Shown: positions 7,745-15,261, counted from the first letter of the stretch. The stretch: 34,092 nucleotides of DNA from VRUE01 sp963748075 (GCA_963748075.1 CAVVHQ010000004.1:1-34092); one strand, 5' to 3'. Made by a program: numbers and translations. Notes: generated from the letters alone by a model not told the origin.

Positions 7745-9409
7745 ATGCGCGTAGCCCTCGCCCAGATCGACCCGACGGTCGGGGACATCGACGGCAACGC
7801 GGCGAAGGTCGCCGAGTGGATCGACCGCGCCGCGGCCGAGGGCGCCGAGCTGACGGTCTTCCCGGAGCTCTGCCTGTCCGGCTACCCGGCCGAGGACCTC
7901 TACCTGAAGCGGCACTTCGTCGAGGCCAATCGGGAGGCGGTCGACGGGCTGGCCCGCGGGGTCGGCGAGACGGTCGTCCTGGTCGGCTTCGCCGAGCCGG
8001 TCGCCGGCGGCGGCGATCACCGCCACGCGCACAACTCGCTCGCCGTGCTGGCCGACGGCGAGGTGCGGGCCGTCTACCGCAAGAACCGGCTGCCCAACTA
8101 CGACGTCTTCGACGAGCAGCGCTACTTCGTCCCCGGCAGCGAGCCGCTCAGCGTCGAGGTCGCCGGGACCCGGGTCGGCCTCACCGTCTGCGAGGACCTC
8201 TGGGTCGAGGCGCCGCCGGCCTCGACCGAGGCGGCCGAAGGCGCCGAGCTGATCGCCAACCCCTCGGGCTCGCCGTACCACCGCGGCAAGGGCCGCGAGC
8301 GCGAGGAGATGCTCGCCGCCCGCGCCCGCGCCTACGGGACCCACCTCGCTTTCTGCAACCTGGTCGGCGGCCAGGACGAGCTGGTCTTCGACGGCCACAG
8401 CTTCGTCGTCGATCCGGCCGGCCGGGTGATCGCCCGTGCCGCCCAGTTCGAGGAGGAGCTGCTGGTCTGCGAGATCCCCGCCACCGCCCCCGGGCGGCTC
8501 GCCGAGCCGCTGCCCGACCTGGCCGAGGTCTACGGGGCGCTCGTCCTCGGCCTGCGCGACTACGTCCGCAAGAACGGCTTCCGCCACGTCGGCCTCGCCC
8601 TCTCGGGCGGGATCGACTCCGCCCTGGTGGCGCTGCTCGCCGCCGACGCGGTGGGCGGCGCCAGCGTCAGCTGCGTGGTCATGCCGTCGCCCCATTCCAG
8701 TGAGGAAACCCAGGCGGACGCCCGAACTATCGGCGCCAACCTTGGCGCCGAGACGATCGAGATCCCGATCGGCGCGGCGATGGACGCCTACGAGGAGGCG
8801 CTGGCCCCCTACTTCGCGCCTGAGCAGGAGGCCGCCCCGCGTTCGCTTCCCCACGACCCGACCCGTCCCTCCGAGCCCGATCTGGCCGCCGAGAACATCC
8901 AGGCACGGATCCGCGGCAACCTGATGATGGCGCTCTCCAACAAGCACGGTTGGCTGGTGCTGACCACCGGCAACAAGAGCGAGATGTCGGTCGGCTACGC
9001 GACCCTCTACGGCGACATGGCGGGCGGCTTCGCGGTGATCAAGGACGTGCCGAAGGTGCTCGTCTACGAGCTGGTCCGCCACCGCAACGAGCGCGCCGGG
9101 CGCGAGCTGGTGCCGGCCTCGGTGCTGGAGCGGGCGCCCTCGGCGGAGCTGCGCCCCGACCAGCGCGACACCGACACCCTGCCGCCCTACGAGCTGCTCG
9201 ACCGCGTGCTGGAGGCCTACGTCGAGCGCGACGAGGGGCGCGAGGAGATGATCGCCGCCGGGCTGCCAGCCGAGGTCGTCGACGAGGTGGTGCGGCTGGT
9301 CGACCGCGCCGAGTACAAGCGCCGCCAGGCGGCGCCGGGAATCCGGATCACGCCGAAGGCGTTCGGGCGGGACCGCCGGCTGCCGATCACGAATCGCTTC
9401 CGGGGTTAG
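7745..9409 (+). CDS. nadE: glutamine-dependent NAD(+) synthetase
   Basis: 554 residues: an N-terminal nitrilase-type glutaminase (1-265) fused to an NAD synthetase domain. It makes NAD from deamido-NAD, ATP and glutamine-derived ammonia in the cytoplasm. The glutaminase triad is visible: E41 (VFPELCLSGYP), K113 (VYRKNRLPNYDVFDEQRYF), C149 (LTVCEDLW). The synthetase P-loop LALSGGIDSALV is near residue 287, with later family blocks ENIQARIRGNLMMALSN and LTTGNKSEMSVGY. ATG 7745 has a good ribosome site (GAGAGGA, 7732-7738), unlike many leaderless neighbours. It is divergent from the metalloprotease gene and convergent with the thioesterase. Confidence 0.96.
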   Translation: MRVALAQIDPTVGDIDGNAAKVAEWIDRAAAEGAELTVFPELCLSGYPAEDLYLKRHFVEANREAVDGLARGVGETVVLVGFAEPVAGGGDHRHAHNSLAVLADGEVRAVYRKNRLPNYDVFDEQRYFVPGSEPLSVEVAGTRVGLTVCEDLWVEAPPASTEAAEGAELIANPSGSPYHRGKGREREEMLAARARAYGTHLAFCNLVGGQDELVFDGHSFVVDPAGRVIARAAQFEEELLVCEIPATAPGRLAEPLPDLAEVYGALVLGLRDYVRKNGFRHVGLALSGGIDSALVALLAADAVGGASVSCVVMPSPHSSEETQADARTIGANLGAETIEIPIGAAMDAYEEALAPYFAPEQEAAPRSLPHDPTRPSEPDLAAENIQARIRGNLMMALSNKHGWLVLTTGNKSEMSVGYATLYGDMAGGFAVIKDVPKVLVYELVRHRNERAGRELVPASVLERAPSAELRPDQRDTDTLPPYELLDRVLEAYVERDEGREEMIAAGLPAEVVDEVVRLVDRAEYKRRQAAPGIRITPKAFGRDRRLPITNRFRG

Positions 9410-9450
9410 GCCGTCGCCATACCGGCGCCTGACAGCGCCCTCGGTCGCTC

Positions 9451-9465
9451 GCGTGCAGAGCACGC
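9451..9465. terminator. hairpin between nadE and thioesterase
   Basis: GCGTGC-AGA-GCACGC is a perfect 6-bp hairpin in the 75-bp gap between two convergent genes. There is no T-tract. The 13 bases right after it (9470-9482, CTCCCTGCGTCCT) also occur after the hairpin at 2049-2088. Confidence 0.4.
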
Positions 9466-9484
9466 CACGCTCCCTGCGTCCTGG

Positions 9485-9892
9485 TCAGGCTTGGTCTGGC
9501 AACGGCCTTAATGCGATCGTCATTTGCGCCAACGCGCAGAGTCTCTCGTTCGCGTCGAGCACCTCGGCCTCCCAGACCCAGGTCGAGCGACCGCGATGCC
9601 GGGCCCGCGCGGCGACCTCGGCGTGGCCCGAGGTGATCGGGCGCAGGAAGCTGACGTTGATCGACTGGCCCATCGCCGCCATCCCGTCCCCGAACACCGC
9701 GAGCGCGGTCGCCCGCGAGCAGACGCTCTCGACCAGGCTCGACATCACCCCGCCGTGCATCAGCCCGAAGGGCTGGCGAAGCTCGTCGCGGATCGGGATC
9801 CGCGCCCGCGCATGCTCGGGGTCGTCGGCGAGCCACTCGGCGCCGAGCAGGTCGGCGAACCCCGACGGCAATGGGAACGGTTCGTCGGCCAT
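9485..9892 (-). CDS. PaaI-family thioesterase (hotdog fold)
   Basis: 135 residues, a single hotdog domain. The family signature FGLMHGGVMSSLVESV (residues about 42-57) is followed by INVSFLRPITSGHAEVAARARHRGRSTWVWEAEVLD. Such proteins hydrolyse acyl-CoA thioesters, often aromatic or unusual acyl groups; the substrate here cannot be told. It is a lone gene, convergent with nadE and divergent from the 9940 gene. ATG 9892 is preceded at 8 nt by TAGGGT with no Shine-Dalgarno sequence. Confidence 0.87.
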   Translation of the reverse strand: MADEPFPLPSGFADLLGAEWLADDPEHARARIPIRDELRQPFGLMHGGVMSSLVESVCSRATALAVFGDGMAAMGQSINVSFLRPITSGHAEVAARARHRGRSTWVWEAEVLDANERLCALAQMTIALRPLPDQA

Positions 9893-9900
9893 CGAGGCGG

Positions 9901-9906
9901 ACCCTA
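9901..9906 (-). promoter_or_regulatory. TAGGGT -10 element of the thioesterase gene
   Basis: On the minus strand TAGGGT ends 8 nt before the ATG at 9892, consistent with a leaderless or nearly leaderless mRNA. Confidence 0.45.
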
Positions 9907-9924
9907 CCCGGCGGCGCGGTCCCT

Positions 9925-9930
9925 TAGTGT
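9925..9930 (+). promoter_or_regulatory. TAGTGT -10 element of the 9940 gene
   Basis: TAGTGT ends 9 nt before the GTG at 9940. A GGAGG at 9933-9937 is so close to the start (2 nt) that it is unlikely to act as the ribosome site. Confidence 0.35.
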
Positions 9931-9939
9931 TCGGAGGCC

Positions 9940-10842
9940 GTGGCGCTCACCGACGACCAGAGGGCGATGCTCCGCCTGCTCGCGCAGGGCGAGGAAGGCT
10001 ACGAGGACATCGCTGCCCTGAAGGGCGTCGGCGTCGAGCAGGTGAAGGCCGAAGTGAGGGAGGCGCTGGCCGCCGCGGCGGCCGAGGGGGAGGCGAGCGC
10101 GCCGCCCGCGCCGCCCCCGTCCCCCGAGCCCGCTTCTCCCCCGCCGCCGGAGCCCGCCGCCACGGAGCCGCAATCCCCTCCTCCCCCTCCCCCGACCCCC
10201 CCGCCGGCCAAGCCGAAGCCACCGCGAAAAGCCGGCTTCTCGGTGCCCCCCGAGCGGCGGCGCTTGCTCGCCGTCGCCGGCGGGGCGCTCGGCGTCGTCG
10301 CGGTGGCGCTGATCCTGGTCGCCACGCTCGGCGGCGGCTCCGGCGGCTCGGGCTCGTCCTCCACCGCCGGCGGCAGCGGGACGGGCGAACCGGCGAGCGC
10401 CTCGAACCCCAACCTCACCGAGGCCGTGCTGCGGCCGGTCGGCGGCGAAAGCGGCGCGGGCCGGGCGATCTTCGGCCGGGTCGGCAAACAAGAAATCGTC
10501 CTCCAGGTCACCGCCCGCAAGCTCGAACCCAGCCAGGGCGGGCGCTCCTACACGGTCTGGCTCTACCGCTCGCCGCAGCTTGCGCTGCGGGTCGGCGCGG
10601 TGAAGGTCAGCAAGTCCGGCCGGCTCGGCGCCCAGTTCCCGATCCCCGCCGAACTGCTCGCCTACGTGGCCCGCGGCGCCTTCAAGCAGGTCTACCTCTC
10701 ACGCACCTCCGACGCCGCCTACAAACGCACGGTGGCGCAGGCGGAAAAGCAGAAGAAGCTCCCCCCCTACAGCGGCGAAACCGTGCTCACGGGGAAGATC
10801 ACCGGCCCGATCGTTCAGGGGTCAGCTTCCCCGGGTTCATGA
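9940..10842 (+). CDS. membrane-anchored, proline-rich anti-sigma-like protein
   Basis: 300 residues in three parts. Residues 3-45 (TDDQRAMLRLLAQGEEGYEDIA and onward) form a cytoplasmic helix-turn-helix-like region resembling sigma factor region 4. Residues 52-97 are a Pro/Ala/Glu-rich linker. One membrane helix (about 108-130) follows, then a Gly/Ser linker and an extracellular domain (about 160-290) with AIFGRVGKQEIVLQVTARKL and GGRSYTVWLYRS, similar to the C-terminal domain of RskA-type anti-sigma-K proteins. The layout suggests signal transfer across the membrane, but no sigma factor gene is adjacent and no classical zinc anti-sigma motif is present, so function is inferred. Its 3' end overlaps the convergent oxidase gene by 44 bp. 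Confidence 0.7.
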   Translation: MALTDDQRAMLRLLAQGEEGYEDIAALKGVGVEQVKAEVREALAAAAAEGEASAPPAPPPSPEPASPPPPEPAATEPQSPPPPPPTPPPAKPKPPRKAGFSVPPERRRLLAVAGGALGVVAVALILVATLGGGSGGSGSSSTAGGSGTGEPASASNPNLTEAVLRPVGGESGAGRAIFGRVGKQEIVLQVTARKLEPSQGGRSYTVWLYRSPQLALRVGAVKVSKSGRLGAQFPIPAELLAYVARGAFKQVYLSRTSDAAYKRTVAQAEKQKKLPPYSGETVLTGKITGPIVQGSASPGS

Positions 10843-12480
10843 TTCCGCTCGGATCGAGCCGCTCCTTGACCGCCTCCAGCACCTCGATCCCGGTCCGCCC
10901 CACCTCGGCCTCTATGTAGGGAGTGTGGTCTCGGCCGATCCCGTGGTGGTGCGTGATCGTGCCGCCGGCGGCGACGATCGCCTCCGAAGCGGCCCGCTTC
11001 ACCGCGGCCCACTGCTCCCGCTCAGCGCCCTGGCGGGCCCGGGCGATGAAGGTGAAGTACAGCGAGGCGCCGTCGGCGTAGGCGTGGGAGAGGTGGCAGA
11101 AGGCGAATCCGGGCGTGCCCTGGGCCGCCAGCGAGTCGCGGATCGCCGCGGCGACCGCATCGTGCAACTCGCCCAACCGGCTCCAGGTGTGCGAGGTCTC
11201 CAGCGTCTCGACCATCGCCCCCATGTCGATCAGCGTGTCGCGCAGGTAGGGGCCCTGGAAGCGGCCGTGCTGCCAAGAGCGGCCGGCGGTCTGGCCGAGG
11301 TAGGCGGCGCCGCCGCGGCGCAGCGCCCGCACGCTGAGGGCGCGGCGGCGGGCGACCGACTCCTCGTCGCCTTCGTGGCCGACCACGACCAGGCAGCCGT
11401 CGCGCTTGCCGCGCAGGCCGACGTAGCCGCCGAACAGCGACCCGGCGAGCCCGCGCGGACCCGAGAGCGCCAGCGACACCCGCGTCTCCTCCCGGTCGGA
11501 GACTCGGATCACCTCGGGGAGGCCCGGCCCCTGGGCCAGGGCGCGGACGATCTCCGCCCCGGCCTCGAAGCTCTCGGCGATCCACGCCTCGTAGCGGCGG
11601 ACGCTCGGCGCCGGGCGCACCCGCACGGTGACCTCGGGGATCACCCCGAACGCCCCCTCCGAGCCGAGCGCCAGCTCGCGCAGCGACGGCCCGGCGGCGC
11701 TATGGGGCGTGTCGAGGGTGCGCAGCTCGCCGGCCGGGGCGATCAGCCGCAACGCGCTGACCAGCGCGTCGAAGCGCCCGTAGCCGCTCGAGGCCTGCCC
11801 GGCCGAGCGGGTCGCGGCGAAGCCGCCGATCGTCGCGTACTCGAAGGACTGCGGGAAGTGCCCGAGGACGACGCCCTGGGCGTTCAGCGCCGCTTCGGCC
11901 TCCGGCCCGCGCAGGCCGGAACCGAGCCGCGCGGTCAGCGAGCGGCGATCCAGCTCGACGCCGCGCAGCCGCGCCAGGTCGAGGCTGACCAGCCGCGGGT
12001 GCGGGCCGCGCAGCGGCTCGATCCCGCCGACCACGCTGGTCCCGCCGCCGAACGGCACCACCGCGATGCCCTCGGCGGCGCAAACCGCCAAGATCCGCCG
12101 CACCGCCTCGGCGTCGGCGGGCAGCAGGACGGCGTCCGGAGCGGCGTCGAGCTGCCCTTCGCGCAGCCGCACCAGGTCCACGTAGCCGCAGCCGGTGGCG
12201 TGGCGGACCCGGTCCTCGAGTCGAGTCGAAGACGGCGTCGGCGCCGACCGCCTCGACCAGCGCTGCCGGCAGCGGCTCCGCCGGCGGCAGCTCGAAGGCC
12301 TCCAACTCCGCGTTGCGTTCGCGGTTGTCGGCCGGTATGCGGCCGAAGAAATGCGAACGACGGTGCCTGCGGCTCGCCGAGCCGCTCGCGCAGCGCCGCC
12401 AGCGCCTCGCCGTCCAGCTCGGGCGCGATCGACGGATCGCCCCACCCCCACCACTTCGAGTCGCGGCGCGGGGGGATCAT
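10799..12480 (-). pseudogene. FAD-linked oxidase, AGPS-like, with two frameshifts
   Basis: The C-terminal 480 or so residues are intact: FAD-binding PCMH domain (AVLLPADAEAVRRILAVCAAEG, VVPFGGGTSVVGGIEP, FEYATIGGFAATRSAGQASSGYGRFDALV) and FAD-oxidase C domain ending in HHHGIGRDH and LDPSGIMNPGKL, the pattern of alkyldihydroxyacetonephosphate synthase-like flavoenzymes. The N-terminus MIPPRRDSKWWGWGDPSIAPELDGEALAALRERLGE starts at 12480 in another frame. A middle piece (SHFFGRIPADNRERNAELEAFELPP to VGADAVFDS) is in the third. Shifts lie near 12345-12365 and 12222-12230 (around GACTCGACTCGAG). Both could be sequencing errors. It follows the SRPBCC gene on the same strand after a hairpin-filled 42-bp gap. 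Confidence 0.78.
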
Positions 12481-12514
12481 GGCGACTTTGGTCGGATAGC
12501 GACAGAAAGTCGCC
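12481..12514 (-). repeat. hairpin with GATAG/CTATC loop before the oxidase gene
   Basis: On the plus strand GGCGACTTT (12481-12489) and AAAGTCGCC (12506-12514) are perfect arms. Inside them GTCG-GATAG-CGAC forms the apical stem-loop. The hairpin ends exactly at the oxidase start codon and takes up most of the gap after the SRPBCC gene, covering the place where a ribosome site would be. The apical part is shared with the hairpin at 33562-33600. Confidence 0.6.
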
Positions 12515-12522
12515 CGGTGCGC

Positions 12523-12987
12523 TCATTCCTCGCCCCCTGCCAGCGCCCGCTCGAGGCCGTCCAGCGCCTCGTCGAGGATCTTGCCCTGGCCGCCGCGCAT
12601 CATCGGCGAGCCGAGCCGCGACATCCCGCGCAGGGTCTGGGCGGAGGTGAGGCTGACCTCGGTCTCGCCGCCCTTGCCGCGCAGCACCACCTCGACCGTC
12701 GAGCTGCGCAGGTGGCGCTCGAAGGGCGTCCCCTCGAGCTGCTGCTCCCAGGCGTAGCGCTCGCCCTCGGTCGAGCCGATGCAGCGGAAGTCGGCCCGGA
12801 CGCCGCGCCCCTCGGCCGTCTCCAGCACCTTGGTCCACTGGCTGCGCCGCCCCGCCGGCTTCAGGTCGACGCTCTCGACCCGGCTCGTGTGCGGCCACCA
12901 GCGCGGCAGGCTGTAGGGGTCGGAGACGAGCTCCCAGACCCGCTCCGGCGGGGCCGAGATCGTCCTGCGGCGGGTGACGCGGGGCAC
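12523..12987 (-). CDS. SRPBCC-family protein
   Basis: 154 residues with the START/SRPBCC fold pattern: RRRTISAPPERVWELVSDPYSLPRWWPHTSRVESVDL at the N-terminus, then long beta-strand segments and a C-terminal amphipathic helix (GGQGKILDEALDGLERALAGGEE). Proteins of this superfamily bind hydrophobic ligands in a deep cavity; the ligand is unknown. The start is GTG 12987, nine bases after the MerR gene stop, so it is very likely the fourth gene of the rsiG-like / FHA / MerR operon. No enzyme motif is visible. Confidence 0.82.
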   Translation of the reverse strand: MPRVTRRRTISAPPERVWELVSDPYSLPRWWPHTSRVESVDLKPAGRRSQWTKVLETAEGRGVRADFRCIGSTEGERYAWEQQLEGTPFERHLRSSTVEVVLRGKGGETEVSLTSAQTLRGMSRLGSPMMRGGQGKILDEALDGLERALAGGEE

Positions 12988-12996
12988 GCTCGTCCG

Positions 12997-13743
12997 TCAG
13001 TCGCCCGCCAGCCGGCGCAGATCGCGTACCAGGAGCAGATGCTTGAGGTGGCTGACCGTGGCCGCCAGGCTCTCCAGGCTCTCCAACGCCTCCTTGCGCC
13101 GCTCCGGGTTGCGCGAGCGCAGCGAGGGCCCGAGCAGCGCCTCCAGCAGGTTCGCCTCGCGGTCGGCGGAGGAGCGGAAGACGCGCAGGTTGCGCGCCCC
13201 GACGCCGACCCGGGCGAGGTCGTTGGCGGCGCGGACGATCTCGCGATCGGTCTCGTCGTAGACGGTCCTTCCATCGCGCTTCTCCGGCTGCACGATGCCG
13301 AAGTTCTCCAGCTCGCGGACCAGCTCGGCGCGGGCGCCCGTCTCCTCGACCATCTCGTCGAGGCTCAGGTAGGCGCTCGAAGTGTTGACGAGGATCGCCC
13401 GCCGCACCGCCCCCGCCGCCGGCCGCCCCTCGCCGCCCCCGCCACCGCCGAGGTCGACGTCTCCGCCCGCCGCCAGCTCCTGGCGGATCACCCGCAGCGG
13501 CAGGAACTCGTCGCGCTGCAGGCGGAGGATCGTCCGCAGCCGCTCGACGTCGGACTGGCTGTAGAGGCGGTAGCCGCCCGGCGTGCGGCGCGGCGTCAGC
13601 AGCTTCTGGTCCTCCAGGTAGCGGATCTTCGAGATCGAGATGTCGTCGAACTCGTTCTGGAGGATCTTGCAGACGGCGCCGATGGTCAGCGCCTTGCGGG
13701 GCCGCGAGTCGCGCGAACGGGTTTGCTGCTCGGAGACCGCCAT
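12997..13743 (-). CDS. MerR-family transcriptional regulator, FtsR-like
   Basis: 248 residues. The N-terminal winged helix-turn-helix (about 17-90) reads LTIGAVCKILQNEFDDISISKIRYLEDQKLLTPRRTPGGYRLYSQSDVERL. The long C-terminal part (about 115-245) contains AYLSLDEMVEETGARAELVRELENFGIV, a second HTH-like segment, instead of the short metal-binding tail of classical MerR proteins. This matches the actinobacterial FtsR/Rv1828 type, whose gene follows garA in mycobacteria and corynebacteria, where it controls cell-division genes. It lies 10 bp downstream of the FHA gene, as expected. It may bind the 17-bp dyad at the operon promoter (14588-14604); this is inference. A Gly-rich linker (98-104) is unusual. 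Confidence 0.88.
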   Translation of the reverse strand: MAVSEQQTRSRDSRPRKALTIGAVCKILQNEFDDISISKIRYLEDQKLLTPRRTPGGYRLYSQSDVERLRTILRLQRDEFLPLRVIRQELAAGGDVDLGGGGGGEGRPAAGAVRRAILVNTSSAYLSLDEMVEETGARAELVRELENFGIVQPEKRDGRTVYDETDREIVRAANDLARVGVGARNLRVFRSSADREANLLEALLGPSLRSRNPERRKEALESLESLAATVSHLKHLLLVRDLRRLAGD

Positions 13744-13753
13744 CGCCTCGTCC

Positions 13754-14227
13754 CTACTTCTCCAGGTAGCTCAGCTTGTACTTGCCGACCTGGATCTCGT
13801 CGCCGTCGTCGAGCCGGTGCGACTCGATCCGGCGGCGGTTGACGTAGGTCCCGTTGAGCGAGCCGAGGTCGTCGATGTAGAAGCCGTCGCGGCGCCGCAC
13901 CAGCAGGGCGTGGTTGCGGGAGACGGTGACGTCGTCGAGGAAGACGCCGGCGTCGGGGCTGCGCCCGATGCTGACCCGGTCCCCGCTGATCGTGAAGCTC
14001 TCCCCCGCGCGGCCGCCGCCGGCCCGGATGACCAGCGCCGCGCCGCTCGTCTCGAGCACCTCGTCGATGTCGATCGGCTGCATCTCGCCGGTGTCGTCGA
14101 CCGTGTAGGTCATCGTCGTCGGCTCGTCGCCCTCGTCTTTCGGGCCGGCGAGGTAGGCGCCGCACTTCTGGCAGTAGTTGGCGCCCTCGGGGTTGACGAA
14201 GCCGCACTCGGGGCAGTGACTGGCCAT
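13754..14227 (-). CDS. zinc-ribbon and FHA-domain protein, GarA-like
   Basis: 157 residues. The N-terminus is a zinc ribbon (C5, C8, C19, C22 in CPECG and CQKCG). An acidic linker follows with T37-T38 in DEPTTMTYTVDD, resembling the phosphorylated ETT-type segment of mycobacterial GarA. The FHA domain (about 75-157) has GRSPDAGVFLDDVTVSRNHALL and LGSLNGTYVNRRRIE, with the Arg/Ser/Asn that bind phosphothreonine. GarA-type proteins are switched by Ser/Thr kinases and regulate 2-oxoglutarate metabolism; that role here is inference, and the zinc ribbon is absent from GarA itself. ATG 14227 has a strong ribosome site (GGAGGAA). It is the second gene of the operon. Confidence 0.88.
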   Translation of the reverse strand: MASHCPECGFVNPEGANYCQKCGAYLAGPKDEGDEPTTMTYTVDDTGEMQPIDIDEVLETSGAALVIRAGGGRAGESFTISGDRVSIGRSPDAGVFLDDVTVSRNHALLVRRRDGFYIDDLGSLNGTYVNRRRIESHRLDDGDEIQVGKYKLSYLEK

Positions 14228-14241
14228 TGCTTCCTCCGGCC

Positions 14242-14514
14242 TCAGGCGGCCGGCTCGTCCTCCGGCCGTGCCTGCTGCGCCTTGCCGGCGAGGATGTCGG
14301 TGAGCTGGGCCACGTCGTCGCCGGAGATCAGCGAGTCGCCGCTTTCGTGCTTCTGCCGCAACCGGTTGACCAGCTCGGCGCGCAGGATGTCGATCTTGCC
14401 GTGCAAGACCCGGCGCTTGTAGGAGATCTCGTTCTCCTCCGTGGTGAGCTTGTCGATCAGGTCCTTCAGCTCTTCGTCGCTGAGCGAACCGAGATCGGGA
14501 AAGGTTTCCTCCAT
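14242..14514 (-). CDS. RsiG-like c-di-GMP-responsive anti-sigma protein
   Basis: 90 residues, mainly helical: LSDEELKDLIDKLTTEENEISYKRRVLHGKIDILRAEL forms a helix pair, followed by LVNRLRQKHESG. It carries the RsiG signature E(X)3S(X)2R(X)3Q(X)3D as E27, S31, R34, H38, D42, with His at the Gln position. RsiG (AmfC) of Streptomyces holds sigma factor WhiG when bound to c-di-GMP; a single-motif RsiG that acts as a homodimer is known from Rubrobacter, and this short protein has one motif copy. The sigma partner is not in the window. ATG 14514 has a good ribosome site (AAGGAG, 4-5 nt). It is the first gene of an operon with FHA and MerR genes. Confidence 0.72.
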   Translation of the reverse strand: MEETFPDLGSLSDEELKDLIDKLTTEENEISYKRRVLHGKIDILRAELVNRLRQKHESGDSLISGDDVAQLTDILAGKAQQARPEDEPAA

Positions 14515-14564
14515 CTCGCTCCTTGATCGGGAGGCCTGCTCGCCTCGTTGGCCGCGTGCAATCG

Positions 14565-14604
14565 ATTATAGGTCGCCTCGCCGAAGGTTCAACCGTAGGT
14601 TGAA
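14565..14604 (-). promoter_or_regulatory. promoter with 17-bp dyad for rsiG-like operon
   Basis: On the minus strand a TTGAAC -35 box (14587-14592) and a TATAAT -10 box (14565-14570) are 16 bp apart, the clearest sigma-70-type promoter in the window. The dyad TTCAACC-TAC-GGTTGAA (14588-14604) overlaps the -35 box. The short spacing and dyad fit a site for a dimeric regulator, plausibly the MerR protein encoded in the same operon. The leader before rsiG is about 45 nt. Confidence 0.75.
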
Positions 14605-14607
14605 GGT

Positions 14608-15261
14608 TTATCGAAGCTGGGCGCCGGCTTGCGCGCCGCCCTCCCGGATCGCCCGCAGTCCGGTCCGCGCGTAGAGCACGGTGGCGACGATCGCCAGGCC
14701 GACCCCGACGATCAGCAGCGCCGCCGGGACCCATCCGGCGAAGACGAGGGCGAGGAAGATGCCGCCCATGATCGGGAAGACCGAGATCCGCCCCGGCCAG
14801 TTGACCGCGATCCCGACCCCGTGACGCAGCCCGTACTGGGCGATCAGCAGCATCGCCAGCTCGCGGGCGACCAGCAGGGCGAGCGCCCAGCGGGGTAGCA
14901 GCTCGAAGCGCCAGCAGACGACCGCGCCGGAGAGGATCGTGAGGCGGTCGATCAGCGGATCGAGCATCGCTCCGAGGCGGCTGTATTGGCCGGTTGCGCG
15001 GGCCAGGAGGCCGTCCACGTAGTCGCCGGCGGCGATCGCCCCGAACAGCGCGGTGGCGGCGGCGCTGCGCCCGTCGCCGGATTCGAACGCCAGGTAGAGA
15101 AAGACCGGGATCGCGGCGAGCCGCAGGTAGCCGACCAGGTTGGGCAGCGTCCACGGGTTGAGCGGCTCGCCCTCCCGCGTCTGGCGGGGCGGCGGCCCGC
15201 TGCGGTCGAGCCCGAAGAGGCGACGGATGCGGCCGCGCCCGAACGGGGCGCTCTCAGTCAT
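14608..15261 (-). CDS. pgsA: CDP-alcohol phosphatidyltransferase (PgsA-like)
   Basis: 217 residues, an integral membrane enzyme that joins CDP-diacylglycerol to an alcohol, most likely glycerol-3-phosphate in phosphatidylglycerol synthesis. The full family motif D-x2-DG-x2-AR-x8-G-x3-D-x3-D is present as GDYVDGLLARATGQYSRLG followed by AMLDPLIDR (about residues 79-106), with four further hydrophobic helices. The N-terminal 35 residues are basic and soluble. Its start overlaps the proS stop by 8 bp, so it is the last gene of the ispG-proS-pgsA run. The head-group specificity (PgsA versus another CDP-alcohol transferase) cannot be decided from sequence alone. Confidence 0.85.
   Translation of the reverse strand: MTESAPFGRGRIRRLFGLDRSGPPPRQTREGEPLNPWTLPNLVGYLRLAAIPVFLYLAFESGDGRSAAATALFGAIAAGDYVDGLLARATGQYSRLGAMLDPLIDRLTILSGAVVCWRFELLPRWALALLVARELAMLLIAQYGLRHGVGIAVNWPGRISVFPIMGGIFLALVFAGWVPAALLIVGVGLAIVATVLYARTGLRAIREGGAQAGAQLR

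Noticed and set aside
12523..12898. N-terminal extension of the FAD oxidase frame into the SRPBCC gene
   Set aside because: The SRPBCC frame shows clear family sequence there; the oxidase-frame translation is a shadow.
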